Shown: positions 1 to 7,701, counted from the first letter of the stretch. The stretch is DNA of 64,000 nt from Curtobacterium pusillum (GCF_007680845.1 NZ_VEIY01000009.1:43307-107306); one strand, 5' to 3'. Translations and numbers: made by a program. The notes: generated by a model not told the origin, from the letters alone.

Positions 1-124
1 TCGCCGAGGCAGCGGAGGCGTCTTCCACCGTGCCCCACGACTGGCACTCGCCGCAGCGGCCGACCCACTTGACGTTGGTCCAGCCGCACTCAGTGCATCG
101 GTAGAGGGACTGCGGGCGCGCCAT
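1..124 (-). CDS. radA: DNA repair protein RadA, N-terminal end (runs off the window)
   Basis: Reading the minus strand from the ATG at 124 gives a protein beginning MARPQSLYRCTECGW, then WVGRCGECQSWGTVED. The two CxxC pairs spaced by about a dozen residues and the W-x-G-RC-x-EC-x-W pattern are the N-terminal zinc finger typical of RadA, a RecA-like ATPase acting in branch migration and recombinational repair. Only 41 codons are inside the window; the ATPase and Lon-like domains would lie beyond position 1. The gene starts 10 bases after the end of the GDSL hydrolase gene on the same strand, so the two are probably co-transcribed. The identification rests on this short but characteristic segment. 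Confidence 0.9.
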   Translation of the reverse strand, partial: MARPQSLYRCTECGWTNVKWVGRCGECQSWGTVEDASAASA

Positions 125-134
125 GGTCGTCAGG

Positions 135-1157
135 CTAGGCCGTGCCGCCGACATCACCCGGGCGGTCGCTCGGGGCGTCGACCGGGTGATCACTCGGGTC
201 GTCGTCCGGAACGTCTGTGTCGTGTCGCATCGCTTCCGGCAGCGGCACCGAACCGGTCATCCGCTGCCGGAGTCGGTCGATGCGTCCCGGTCGGTCAGCG
301 TGGTCGAGGGCCTCGGCGCCGACGACGTCCTGCTCGGCGCGGGCCGTGGCCACCGCCCCGGCTCCGGCACCGAGGTCCTCCGCTTCACGAGCGGAGAGGT
401 AGTGCCGGATCGCCGCGACGACGTCCACCCGGGCGTCCACCGCCGGCTCGAACGCGCTCGCCCAGATCTCGTAGCCACGGTCGTTCGGGTGGAACAGGTC
501 CCCGTAGCTGTTGAAGAACGTCCGCCGGAGGCCGACGCGCTTCGTGATGGTGTGCAGCGGCGCCACCGTCAGACCGAGCTCGTCCGCCACCCGGTGCACG
601 ATCTCGTTCGCCACCGCGACCTTGCGCTCCCGGTCCGGTACGAACATGCACGGCAGCTCCGCCACGATCGCGTGCGAGGGCACCGCCCCGTAGATCTCGC
701 GGATGTTCCGCTCGAACTTGTCCGGGTGGAAGTCGGCGATGTCGTTCGCGCCGATCGACACCGTGCAGATGTCGGGGGTGTAGTTCCGGAGCTTCGGGAG
801 CTGGTCCTTCCGCGCGCCCCACGTCGTCGAGCCCGACACGCTGAGGTTCACGACCCGCACCGACATCCGGGAGCGGTGCCGGATCCGGCGCGCGAGCAGG
901 CCCACGTAGCCCCGGTGCGGTTCGGACGCTCCGACGCCCTGCGCCGCGGAGTCGCCGATGGCGAGGTAGGTGATCTGCCCTTCGTGCTGCAGGCGTTCGC
1001 GCCACCAGTCGGCGTGCACGGGGAGCATGTCGACCACTCGTCGAGCCGCGGCCCGCTGGCCGCGGACGCCCGCTCGCGCGCCGAAGGCGGCGCTGCCGAG
1101 GACCGTCAGTCCGCCGACGATCGACGAGAGGAGGGCGACGGTGGTGCGGGTTCTCAT
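135..1157 (-). CDS. SGNH/GDSL-family hydrolase with N-terminal membrane segment
   Basis: 340 residues from ATG 1157. The reading frame stays open further upstream, but ATG 1157 gives MRTRTTVALLSSIVGGLTVL, a good signal or anchor helix. Block I is IGDSAAQGVGA, with the nucleophile Ser in GDS. GSTTWG and IGANDIADF (block III, GxND) follow, and FHPNDRGYEIW carries the DxxH-like block V His. This is the SGNH esterase/lipase fold; the substrate is unknown, and extracytoplasmic lipids or acylated polymers are possible. The last ~75 residues are charged, low-complexity and Asp/Arg rich, beyond the usual catalytic domain. It lies 10 bases upstream of radA on the same strand. Confidence 0.82.
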   Translation of the reverse strand: MRTRTTVALLSSIVGGLTVLGSAAFGARAGVRGQRAAARRVVDMLPVHADWWRERLQHEGQITYLAIGDSAAQGVGASEPHRGYVGLLARRIRHRSRMSVRVVNLSVSGSTTWGARKDQLPKLRNYTPDICTVSIGANDIADFHPDKFERNIREIYGAVPSHAIVAELPCMFVPDRERKVAVANEIVHRVADELGLTVAPLHTITKRVGLRRTFFNSYGDLFHPNDRGYEIWASAFEPAVDARVDVVAAIRHYLSAREAEDLGAGAGAVATARAEQDVVGAEALDHADRPGRIDRLRQRMTGSVPLPEAMRHDTDVPDDDPSDHPVDAPSDRPGDVGGTA

Positions 1158-1299
1158 GCGCTGGACGTTACGCGGAGTTGTTCGGTGCGCGGTCCCACGC
1201 GGCTGAGCCGTGGATGAGGGATGCATGCCGGGTGCCTGTGGAGGGCGAGCCTGTTCCGGGTGGCGAGTCGCGCCTCCCGGATCGTGTAAACTCTCTCCC

Positions 1300-1389
1300 G
1301 GTACCGTGTCCGAGCGGCCGAAGGATCATGTCTCGAAAACATGTGTGGGGGCAACTCCACCGTGGGTTCAAATCCCACCGGTACCGCCA
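1300..1389 (+). tRNA. tRNA-Ser (anticodon CGA)
   Basis: The sequence folds as a 90-base class II tRNA. The acceptor stem GGTACCG (1300-1306) pairs with CGGTACC (1379-1385). The anticodon arm CATGT/ACATG closes the loop CTCGAAA, with anticodon CGA at 1334-1336. A long variable arm (GTGGGGGCAACTCCACC) follows, then the T arm GTGGG-TTCAAAT-CCCAC, discriminator G and an encoded CCA at 1387-1389. The long variable arm and anticodon make it tRNA-Ser reading UCG codons. A terminator follows at once, and the accessory patch at 1.5-3.6 kb lies directly downstream, as often seen at tRNA integration sites. Confidence 0.97.
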
Positions 1390-1391
1390 CA

Positions 1392-1419
1392 GAAAACCCC
1401 CGTTCATGCGGGGGTTTTC
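1392..1419 (+). terminator. Intrinsic terminator after tRNA-Ser
   Basis: Perfect 10-bp inverted repeat GAAAACCCCC (1392-1401) / GGGGGTTTTC (1410-1419) with an 8-base loop, followed by TTGTTTGT. The A tract before and T tract after the stem allow function in both directions. It starts three bases after the tRNA CCA end. Confidence 0.9.
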
Positions 1420-1564
1420 TTGTTTGTGGCAGCGCCCGTGGTGCGTCTTTGGTGCACTCTCCTGAGCGCACGACTCCGCACCGTGGCTGCCTCGTCCTTG
1501 GCGGCGTGGTCAGCCAGAGTGCGTCCGACCCGGTGTCCTAGGCGCACTCGCCCGTTCCTCGAGT

Positions 1565-2626
1565 GTGTGCAGCGAAGCGCAAGCCCTCCCGTCCGGGTAT
1601 GCCGCTGTGCTTGCCGAGCTGAAGCTGCAAGTGCGCGCTGCCCGCTTCACGGCGCAGCGCCGCGTGAACACTGAGCTGATTCGTCTCTACTGGGGGATCG
1701 GCGCAACCATTCTGCAGCGGCAAGGCGACGAGGGCTGGGGCAGCAACGTCATTGGGCGGCTCGCGTCGGACCTGCGGACGGAGTTCCCGGAGATGAAGGG
1801 GTTCTCGCGCGCGAACCTGTTCTACATGCGCCGGTTCGCGGGGTAGTGGTCGGCGGATGCAGTTGTCCAACAGGCTGTTGGACAACTGCCCTGGGGGCAC
1901 ATCACCGTTCTCCTCGACCGGCTTGACGACCACGACCGCCGCGACTGGTACGCCGGCCAAGCATCGGCGCATGGGTGGTCGCGGAACGTGCTCGAGCACC
2001 AGATCCGATCCGTAGCGCACACGCGGATGCACGCGGCGCCGACGAACTTCGCTGAGGTACTCCCACCGGGGGACTCGGATCTGGCGCAGCAGTTCACGAA
2101 GGACCCGTACGTGCTGGACTTCCTTGCCCTCGACGGGGACGCGAAGGAACGCCACCTCGAGCAGGCGCTGGTCGATCGGATCATCGACACCCTCCGCGAA
2201 CTCGGGGAAGGGTTCGCGTTCGTGGGCCGGCAGGCGCACTTCGACGTGGACGGGGACGACTTCTACGTCGACCTGTTGTTCTTCCACGTCGAGCAGCTCC
2301 GGTACGTGGTCGTTGAGCTCAAGACCGGGAAGTTCAAACCCGAGTACCTCGGCCAGCTCGGCTTTTACGTCGCCCTCGTCGACGACAAGCTCCGCCGATC
2401 CCAGCACGCCGACACGGTCGGGCTGCTGCTCGTCGCGGACAAGAACGATGCCGTCGTTCGGTACTCCCTCGCCGGCCAGCAGAATCCGATATGTGTCGCC
2501 AGCTACGACCTGCTGCCCCCATCCGTGCAGGCCGCCCTTCCCACGGAGGCCGAGCTCACTCAAGCGCTCCGTGACTCCGCTGAGGAGGCCGCCCTGGCTT
2601 CCGGCGCCGCGCCCAACGACGAGTGA
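1565..2626 (+). pseudogene. YhcG/DUF1016-type PD-(D/E)XK nuclease gene interrupted by one in-frame TAG
   Basis: One reading frame runs from GTG 1565 to the stop at 2626, interrupted only by TAG at 1844-1846. The first part has the DUF1016 N-terminal domain (INTELIRLYWGIG-like start, NLFYMRRFAG before the stop). Read through the TAG, the frame continues WSADAVVQQAVGQLPWGH and HGWSRNVLEHQIR, the usual next blocks of this family. The C-terminal half carries the nuclease core: DFYVDLLFFH, then VVVELKTGKF, with the D...ExK catalytic residues intact. Family members are usually about 330-380 residues; this would be 353. They occur in mobile or restriction-associated settings. From ATG 1988 the C-terminal nuclease domain alone could still be made. 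A recent nonsense mutation is the simplest reading; readthrough or sequencing error cannot be excluded. Confidence 0.85.
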
Positions 2627-2707
2627 CGCAGGGGCAATCGAACCGGCTCATCGCCGCTGCCTCAGGTCGCTCGGACGGCTCGATTCTAGGAAGACTAGGA
2701 GGTCTCG

Positions 2708-2872
2708 ATGCCCGAGCACATGCCATCCATTGAGCTGCGGTCCAGCGGCATCACAGCAGCTCGGGCGCCAGGGGTTCCCGCCCTCGAGCAGCTCGACGAG
2801 ACCCCATCCGCCGGCACCAACATCGATGACTACCGGAGCAAGCCTGCGCAGCCCGGATCACTGATCAGTTGA
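2708..2872 (+). CDS. Small hypothetical protein (54 aa) with strong ribosome binding site
   Basis: ATG 2708 is preceded by AGGAGG (2697-2702) at good spacing, one of the strongest ribosome sites in the window. The product begins MPEHMPSIELRSSG and ends QPGSLIS; it is hydrophilic, with no membrane segment or recognisable domain. Its stop (TGA 2870-2872) overlaps the TTG start of the next small gene by two bases (TTGA), which suggests translational coupling of a two-gene unit. I do not recognise the family. The ribosome site and overlap are the evidence that it is real. Confidence 0.55.
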   Translation: MPEHMPSIELRSSGITAARAPGVPALEQLDETPSAGTNIDDYRSKPAQPGSLIS

Positions 2873-3081
2873 GCCCCGCCGTGTCCCAATGTCCCGAAGC
2901 GTTCCTCGAACACCGATGCCAACGGGCCGCCGGTCACGACGGGCTCCACGTCTGGAAGGACGACACCTCCATGACGAAGTGGACCGGCCACCCCGACCGC
3001 CTGCTGCGCCAGACCAGAACGCCCAATCTGGACATTCCCCGACGCTCTGCGGACAGCAGTCCGTCCACACAAGCGCGCTGA
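2869..3081 (+). CDS. Small hypothetical protein (70 aa) with Cys/His pattern RCxxxxGHxGxH
   Basis: TTG 2869 overlaps the previous stop; GTG 2881 is an alternative start four codons later. Near the N-terminus the protein reads CPEAFLEHRCQRAAGHDGLHVW, then a W-rich turn. This C-x(7-8)-RC-x4-GH-x-G-x-H-x-W arrangement is common in small actinobacterial and actinophage proteins and looks like a metal-binding knuckle. The C-terminal half (from about residue 40) is basic and low-complexity. Function is unknown. It lies in the patch between tRNA-Ser and the truncated permease, so it is probably accessory. Confidence 0.5.
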   Translation: MSPAVSQCPEAFLEHRCQRAAGHDGLHVWKDDTSMTKWTGHPDRLLRQTRTPNLDIPRRSADSSPSTQAR

Positions 3082-3164
3082 CGTAGCCTCACGTCGCGGG
3101 CAGAACCATCTTCCCCTGCAGCAGCGCAAGCTCGCGTCGCGCCGCGCGATCAGGAAGTCTGCCC

Positions 3165-3464
3165 ATGAAGAACATCAGGTACGGAGCCGAGCTCGTCCTC
3201 GTCTGCGACGCAGTTGCGTACACGACGATCGACTATGCCGTCGCGCTGGCGCAGAGCGGTCTCGCTGATCGGGTCACGATTCCGACATTCGACGCGATGG
3301 GTTGTGACACCACCGTCACCATCGTCCTCGGACCCGGACTGCCGCTCCTCGCTCAGGAAGCGCCAGACGACGAGTTGGGAGAAGACTCCAGCTGGTCCGA
3401 GGGCACGAGCGGGTTCATCAGGGACGTCAGCTCCCGAACTGAGTCGGTCCGCGAGGGGCACTGA
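3165..3464 (+). CDS. Hypothetical protein (99 aa)
   Basis: ATG 3165 is preceded by CAGGAAG at suitable spacing. The first 60 residues (MKNIRYGAELVLVCDAVAYT, then DYAVALAQSG and TVTIVLGPGLPLL) look like a small alpha/beta domain. The last 35 are acidic and Ser-rich (DDELGEDSSW). There is no membrane segment and no catalytic motif that I recognise. It is the last intact gene before the junction that truncates the ABC permease. Function unknown. Confidence 0.5.
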   Translation: MKNIRYGAELVLVCDAVAYTTIDYAVALAQSGLADRVTIPTFDAMGCDTTVTIVLGPGLPLLAQEAPDDELGEDSSWSEGTSGFIRDVSSRTESVREGH

Positions 3465-3528
3465 ACGTCGGAACCAGCAGCGTCTTGCGAGCGCGCGAGT
3501 GTCTGTGATGACCGTGCCACCGCTCTGC

Positions 3529-3618
3529 TCATCCTCCTTGCGTCAGGCTCGTGATCAGGTTGATGGCGACAGCGATGACGAAGGTGCCAAAGAAGTACGA
3601 CAGGAGCGCATGGCCCAT
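3529..3618 (-). other. Possible hydrophobic 29-aa ORF at a recombination junction
   Basis: The minus strand from ATG 3618 encodes MGHALLSYFFGTF, then VIAVAINLI, ending LTSLTQGG. This is a convincing membrane segment with G/C-ending codons, opposite a stretch where the plus frame is merely charged filler. It could be a remnant of a membrane protein gene cut at the junction near 3.6 kb. It is too short to assign and may be chance. Confidence 0.2.
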
Positions 3619-4269
3619 TTCAGCCCGGCGCAGATCATCACCGTGCTCGTCGAGAACGTCGGCACCGGCGAGCTCTGGACCGACCTCGGGGTCACCGCGC
3701 AAGAGGTGCTCATGGGGTTCGTGATCGGAGCCCTCGGCGGGTCGCTCCTCGGTCTGCTGCTCTGGTACTCGCGGTTCGTCGCCGACTTGTCCGCACCGTT
3801 CATCACCGCGATCGGTTCGATCCCCGTCCTCGCCGTCGCCCCGATGATGATCATCTGGTTCGGCACCGGTCTGGTGTCGAAGGTCGTCATCGTCGCCTTC
3901 TCGTGCGTGATCGTCTCGCTGACGAACGCCTACCGCGGGGCGCAGAAGGTCGACACCGACCTGCTCGACCTGATGCGTTCCTTCGGCAGCTCCAAGACCC
4001 AGGCGTTCACCAAGGCCATCGTCCCCGGCGCCATGTCCTGGGTCATCGCGGGGCTGAAGCTCAACGTCGGCTTCGCGATCATCGGCGCCGTGGTGGGGGA
4101 GTTCATCTCGTCCTCCGCCGGCGTCGGCCACATGATCGTCACCGGCTCGTCGAGCTTCGCCATGAACCAGGTGCTCGCCGGCGTCGTCGTCGTGATGGCC
4201 ATGGTCCTGGTCTTCGGACTCCTCATCGACCTGCTGGAGCGCGTCCTGCTCCGGTGGGACCGCCGCTGA
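3610..4269 (+). CDS. ABC transporter permease, SsuC/TauC type, N-terminally shortened
   Basis: 219 residues from ATG 3610, which has AGGAG (3602-3606) just upstream. The protein begins MAHFSPAQIITVLVENV, which corresponds to the region after the first membrane helix in SsuC/TauC-type permeases. About 30-40 N-terminal residues, including TM1, appear to be missing. The rest is intact: multiple TM helices, the EAA-like loop LLDLMRSFGSSKTQAFTKAI, and the C-terminal end RVLLRWDRR. It precedes the binding lipoprotein by 67 bases. No ATPase gene is nearby; it may have been lost in the same event or is shared. Whether this shortened permease works is doubtful. Confidence 0.75.
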   Translation: MAHFSPAQIITVLVENVGTGELWTDLGVTAQEVLMGFVIGALGGSLLGLLLWYSRFVADLSAPFITAIGSIPVLAVAPMMIIWFGTGLVSKVVIVAFSCVIVSLTNAYRGAQKVDTDLLDLMRSFGSSKTQAFTKAIVPGAMSWVIAGLKLNVGFAIIGAVVGEFISSSAGVGHMIVTGSSSFAMNQVLAGVVVVMAMVLVFGLLIDLLERVLLRWDRR

Positions 4270-4336
4270 CCCACAGCGGAACCTCCCCACTCACCCTCCC
4301 GCCCCGCACTCCTCCCACCGAAAGGGCTGTGTCCCC

Positions 4337-5392
4337 ATGCGATCTCCCCTGCCCCGACGCGCCCGCGTCCTCACCCTGGCTGCGGCGTCCGCCGCCGCCC
4401 TCCTCGTCCTGACCGGTTGCGCCGCCGGATCCAGCGCCTCCGACTCGGCCGACGGCGGAACCCAGGACGTCACGATCAACCAGGCCGTCCAGACCCTGCT
4501 CTACCTGCCCCTCTACGTCGCCCAGGAGAAGGGGTACTTCGAGGACGAGGGCGTGAAGGTGAAGATCGACACCGGCGGCTCCGGCAACGCGTCGTTCGCC
4601 GCGGTGCTCGGCGGGTCGGCCGGCTTCTCCATCCAGGACCCGGTGTTCTCGGCGAAGTCCCACGAGCAGGGCGGCGAGGGTGTCATCGTCGCCGGCGTGC
4701 AGAACGCCCCGGCCGAGTTCCTCGTCGGCAAGGACGGCACGAGCGCACAGGACGACCCGACGGTCCTCAACGGCAAGAAGGTCGTCGTGTCGCCGTCCCC
4801 GGACTCCACCTGGGCGCTCATGACGAAGATGATCGACACGTACGACCTCAAGGGCGTGAAGCTGGTCAACGTGTCGCTCGGCAACGAGCTGGCGGCCGTC
4901 GCGTCCGGTCAGGCCGACTACGCGGTCGTCCCGGAACCCTCCGTGAGCCAGGCCGTCGCCCAGCAGGACATGCACGTCGTGTACTCGTGGCCGGCCGCCG
5001 GCGACGAGTGGAACCCGTTCGCGTTCTCCTCACTCACGTCGACGCAGAAGTACGTGAAGGCCAACCCGAAGGCGACCCAGGGCGTCGTCAACGCCTTCCA
5101 GCGGGCCTACAACTACATCTACTCGAACGAGGCCGGATCGATCGCGGTCGCCGAGAAGTACTTCCCGAAGCTCGACGAGTCGACCGTCGCCTCGGCGGTC
5201 AAGCGTGAGATCGACGCGGACGGCTACCCGCACAGTGCGACGGTCAGCGAAGAGGCCTGGGCCCACAACCTCCAGCTCGCCGCCGACATCGACAACGTGA
5301 AGAAGTACCCGGCCGACGCCACGTCGTACGAGACGAACGTCGACACCACCTTCTCGGACAAGGCCGAGAAGACCTACCCCGCGAAGAACTGA
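4337..5392 (+). CDS. ABC transporter substrate-binding lipoprotein, NMT1/SsuA-like
   Basis: 351 residues with a lipoprotein signal: basic MRSPLPRRARV, a hydrophobic stretch and lipobox LTGC at about residue 29. The mature part starts with the family hallmark QTLLYLPLYVAQEKGYFEDEG, then GSGNASFAAVLGG and later FLVGKDG. This is the NMT1/THI5/SsuA fold used for aromatic, sulfonate, pyrimidine and other nitrogen or sulfur compounds. It follows the permease and precedes the AtzG-like/amidase pair, so the ligand is probably an amide- or ring-nitrogen compound that the amidase cleaves. A GC hairpin follows at 5410-5437. Confidence 0.88.
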   Translation: MRSPLPRRARVLTLAAASAAALLVLTGCAAGSSASDSADGGTQDVTINQAVQTLLYLPLYVAQEKGYFEDEGVKVKIDTGGSGNASFAAVLGGSAGFSIQDPVFSAKSHEQGGEGVIVAGVQNAPAEFLVGKDGTSAQDDPTVLNGKKVVVSPSPDSTWALMTKMIDTYDLKGVKLVNVSLGNELAAVASGQADYAVVPEPSVSQAVAQQDMHVVYSWPAAGDEWNPFAFSSLTSTQKYVKANPKATQGVVNAFQRAYNYIYSNEAGSIAVAEKYFPKLDESTVASAVKREIDADGYPHSATVSEEAWAHNLQLAADIDNVKKYPADATSYETNVDTTFSDKAEKTYPAKN

Positions 5393-5409
5393 CCGATCCC
5401 ACGCCCACC

Positions 5410-5437
5410 GGCGGGGCCGCCACCCGGCGGCCCCGCC
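5410..5437 (+). terminator. GC-rich hairpin between binding-protein and amidase genes
   Basis: Perfect 12-bp stem GGCGGGGCCGCC (5410-5421) / GGCGGCCCCGCC (5426-5437) with loop ACCC, 17 bases after the lipoprotein stop and 21 bases before the next ATG. There is no T tract. It probably acts as a partial terminator or mRNA-stabilising hairpin that lowers amidase expression relative to the binding protein. Confidence 0.55.
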
Positions 5438-5458
5438 GCCCGCCGACCAGAGGAACCC

Positions 5459-5623
5459 ATGGACGCCGCAGCCCACCAGGCACTGATCGACGAGTGGACC
5501 GCGCGCGGCCGCTCCATCGCCGCGTTCGTCACCGCGAACGTGCCCGCCGACGTCGTCCCGGTGTCGGTGTTCGACCACGGACCGGACGCGTCCGGACCAG
5601 ACGACGACGGAGCCCCCGCGTGA
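5459..5623 (+). CDS. AtzG/GatC-like small partner of the amidase (54 aa)
   Basis: ATG 5459 has GAGG upstream, and the frame ends in TGA 5621-5623, overlapping the GTG start of the amidase (GTGA). The product reads MDAAAHQALIDEWTARGR, then FVTANVPADVVPVSVFDHG. The tail resembles the end of AtzG/DUF4089 proteins, where a short helix is followed by a 'P-x-E/V-x-P-x-x-x-F' strand that packs on AtzE-type amidases, as GatC does on GatA. It is shorter than the ~68 residues of AtzG. The position, coupling and tail support this; the similarity is weak and not confirmed by any search. Confidence 0.5.
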   Translation: MDAAAHQALIDEWTARGRSIAAFVTANVPADVVPVSVFDHGPDASGPDDDGAPA

Positions 5624-7038
5624 ACGACCTCCACCGTCCGATCGCGGAGCTCGCCGCGATGCTCCGGGACGGGACGACGACCGCGGCAGCCCTGGTCGAT
5701 CAGAGCCTCGACCGCATCGACGCGGTCGCCGACCTCGCCGCGTTCGTCCACGTCGACCACGACGGCGCGCGGGCAGCCGCCGCCCGTGCCGACGAAGACC
5801 TCGCTGCCGGCCAGGACCGCGGGCCGCTCCACGGCCTCCCCGTCGCGGTGAAGGACAACATCGACGTCGCCGGACAGCACACCCGCGCCGGCAGCCTGCT
5901 GCTCGGCGACGAGCCGGCCACCCGGGACGCCACCGTCGTCCGACGACTGCGCGACGCCGGCGCGGTGATCGTCGGGCGCACGAACATGCACGAACTCGCG
6001 TGGGGCGGCACCACGGACAACCCCCACACCGGCCGGGCCCGCAACCCCTGGAACCGCGACCGCGTGCCGGCCGGATCCTCCGGAGGGTCCGGCATCGCGG
6101 TCGCCGCCGGGACGGTCGTCGCGGCGCTCGGGACGGACACGGGAGGCTCGGTGCGGCTCCCTGCATCGGTCAACGGTGTCAGTGGGTTGCGTCCCACCAT
6201 CGGTCGGGTCAGCAACGCCGGCGTCGTCCCCCTCGCGTGGACCATGGACACCGTCGGGCCGCTGGCCCGGACCGCGGCTGACGCCGCCGTCGTCCACGAC
6301 GCGATCGCGGGATGGGACCCGCGCGACCGGACCACGCGACGGAAGCCGACCCACCCGAGCGCGCCGCGCCTCCAGTCCGGTGATCCGACCACCCAGGTGC
6401 GCGGCCTGCGGGTCGGGGTGATCGCGGACTACGCGCTCGTCGGCAACCAGCCGGACGTGACCGACGCGGTGCGGTCCGCGCTCGACGCGCTCGCCGCAGC
6501 CGGTGCGGAGATCGTCGAGATCGCGGTGCCCGGCGTGGACGAGCTGGTCGACGCGCAGCTCGTCGTCGACGCGGTCGAGCCGAGCGCGATGCACCTCGAC
6601 CTGCTGCGCACCCGTCCCCAGGACTACGGCGACGACGTGCGGACACACCTCGAGATCGGACTCCGCTACTCCGGCGTGGAGTACGTGCAGGCGCAGCGCT
6701 TCCGGGCGTGGTTCCGGGACGGGCTGCTCGACGCGATGCGCGACGTCGACGTCCTGGTCACACCCACCATGCCGTTCACGGCGTTGCCGCACGGCGCCGA
6801 GTCCGTCGAACTCGACGGGCGGGCCGCTTCGCTCACGGCGGGCAACATGCGCTACACGGCGATCGGCAGCATGGCCGGGTTCCCGGGCCTCAGCGTGCCG
6901 GTCGGGCTCGACCGCGACGGGCTCCCGATCGGGATGCTCTTCACGGGTCGTGCGTTCGACGAGACGACAGTGGTCCGAGCGGGGCACGGGTTCCAGGGGA
7001 TCACGGAGCACCACCTGCTGCGTCCGCCGCTGCACTGA
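5620..7038 (+). CDS. Amidase signature family hydrolase (AtzE/GatA-like)
   Basis: 472 residues from GTG 5620, chosen because it overlaps the preceding stop and begins MNDLHRPIAELAAMLRDG, the normal amidase start. The Ser-cisSer-Lys triad is visible: catalytic Lys in [11 protein letters not shown] (about residue 76), the first Ser in PAGSSGGSG and the second in GTDTGGSVRLPAS. It hydrolyses an amide to a carboxylate and ammonia in the cytoplasm. With the upstream importer it probably forms a nitrogen scavenging unit; the true substrate cannot be read from sequence. The last 38 bases overlap the convergent TetR gene. Confidence 0.88.
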   Translation: MNDLHRPIAELAAMLRDGTTTAAALVDQSLDRIDAVADLAAFVHVDHDGARAAAARADEDLAAGQDRGPLHGLPVAVKDNIDVAGQHTRAGSLLLGDEPATRDATVVRRLRDAGAVIVGRTNMHELAWGGTTDNPHTGRARNPWNRDRVPAGSSGGSGIAVAAGTVVAALGTDTGGSVRLPASVNGVSGLRPTIGRVSNAGVVPLAWTMDTVGPLARTAADAAVVHDAIAGWDPRDRTTRRKPTHPSAPRLQSGDPTTQVRGLRVGVIADYALVGNQPDVTDAVRSALDALAAAGAEIVEIAVPGVDELVDAQLVVDAVEPSAMHLDLLRTRPQDYGDDVRTHLEIGLRYSGVEYVQAQRFRAWFRDGLLDAMRDVDVLVTPTMPFTALPHGAESVELDGRAASLTAGNMRYTAIGSMAGFPGLSVPVGLDRDGLPIGMLFTGRAFDETTVVRAGHGFQGITEHHLLRPPLH

Positions 7039-7660
7039 CGGTGCACCTCGGCCGGTGGGAACCATCGGCGTCATCACGCTGTGCCAGGGTGATCATCGCA
7101 CCGGTGACGGCGGCGCGGGCCACCGAGCCCAGTTGTCCGGCGCTCAGGCTGGTCCGACTGAGGACGGCGAGGGACTGGTTGACGGCCGCCAACTGCAGGG
7201 CGATCTCGTCCGCCGTCGGTTCCTCGATGCCGGCGGCGCGGAGTGCCGTCGCGATCCGCCTCCGTTGGAGCCCGAGGAGGGTGTCGGCCTGTGCCGCCGC
7301 CGTGGATGGCAGGGTCGGGCTGGCGATGACGGACTGAGCGATCAAGCAGCCCCGCGGGACGGCGGGGTCGGCGATCCGGTCGAGCGTGACGTCGAAGAAG
7401 GCGATCATCGCTGCCCGGAGGTCCGTTGATCGCGATGCCAGGGCTCGCTCGTACCGGTCGCCGTACCGGGTTCCGTACCGGGCGAGCGCCCGTTGGAAGA
7501 GTGTCGCCTTGTCGCCGAAGGCGTTGTAGAAGGAGCTCCGGCCGACGCCCATCGCCGCGCTGAGGGTGTCGAGCGAGGCGTCGGCGTAGCCGCGTTCCCA
7601 GAACACGAGCATGGCGGCTTCTTCCGCCGCGTCGGCGTCGAACGCTTTCTTCCCGGCCAT
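7001..7660 (-). CDS. TetR/AcrR-family transcriptional regulator
   Basis: 219 residues from ATG 7660. The N-terminal HTH is clear: AAMLVFWERGYADASLDTLS, then MGVGRSSFYNAFGDKATLF (about residues 13-52). The ligand domain contains GCLIAQSV, seen in the TetR subgroup that controls small-molecule hydrolases and reductases. It is divergent from the alpha/beta hydrolase at 7787 with a palindromic operator between them, so it is expected to repress both. Its 3' end overlaps the amidase gene by 38 bases on the opposite strand. Confidence 0.88.
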   Translation of the reverse strand: MAGKKAFDADAAEEAAMLVFWERGYADASLDTLSAAMGVGRSSFYNAFGDKATLFQRALARYGTRYGDRYERALASRSTDLRAAMIAFFDVTLDRIADPAVPRGCLIAQSVIASPTLPSTAAAQADTLLGLQRRRIATALRAAGIEEPTADEIALQLAAVNQSLAVLSRTSLSAGQLGSVARAAVTGAMITLAQRDDADGSHRPRCTVSAAADAAGGAP

Positions 7661-7701
7661 GTCGACCCGACCTCCGCTCTCTGAACGAACTCCACCCTAT
7701 C

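Noticed and set aside
123..1217. Long plus-strand open frame (364 aa) opposite the GDSL hydrolase
   Set aside because: Composition is Arg/Val/Asp-rich without domains; the minus frame has catalytic GDSL motifs. It is an antisense shadow typical of high-GC DNA.
1268..1282. GCGCCTCCCG upstream of tRNA-Ser as a repeat copy
   Set aside because: Ten bases of one arm only; no partner arm nearby.
2124..2864. 246-aa Ser/Arg/Pro-rich plus-strand frame
   Set aside because: It overlaps the YhcG nuclease in another frame and has only low-complexity composition.
1300..3620. Integrated element with att repeats at tRNA-Ser
   Set aside because: I looked for a second copy of the tRNA 3' end and for an integrase; neither is present, so an att-flanked island is not claimed.
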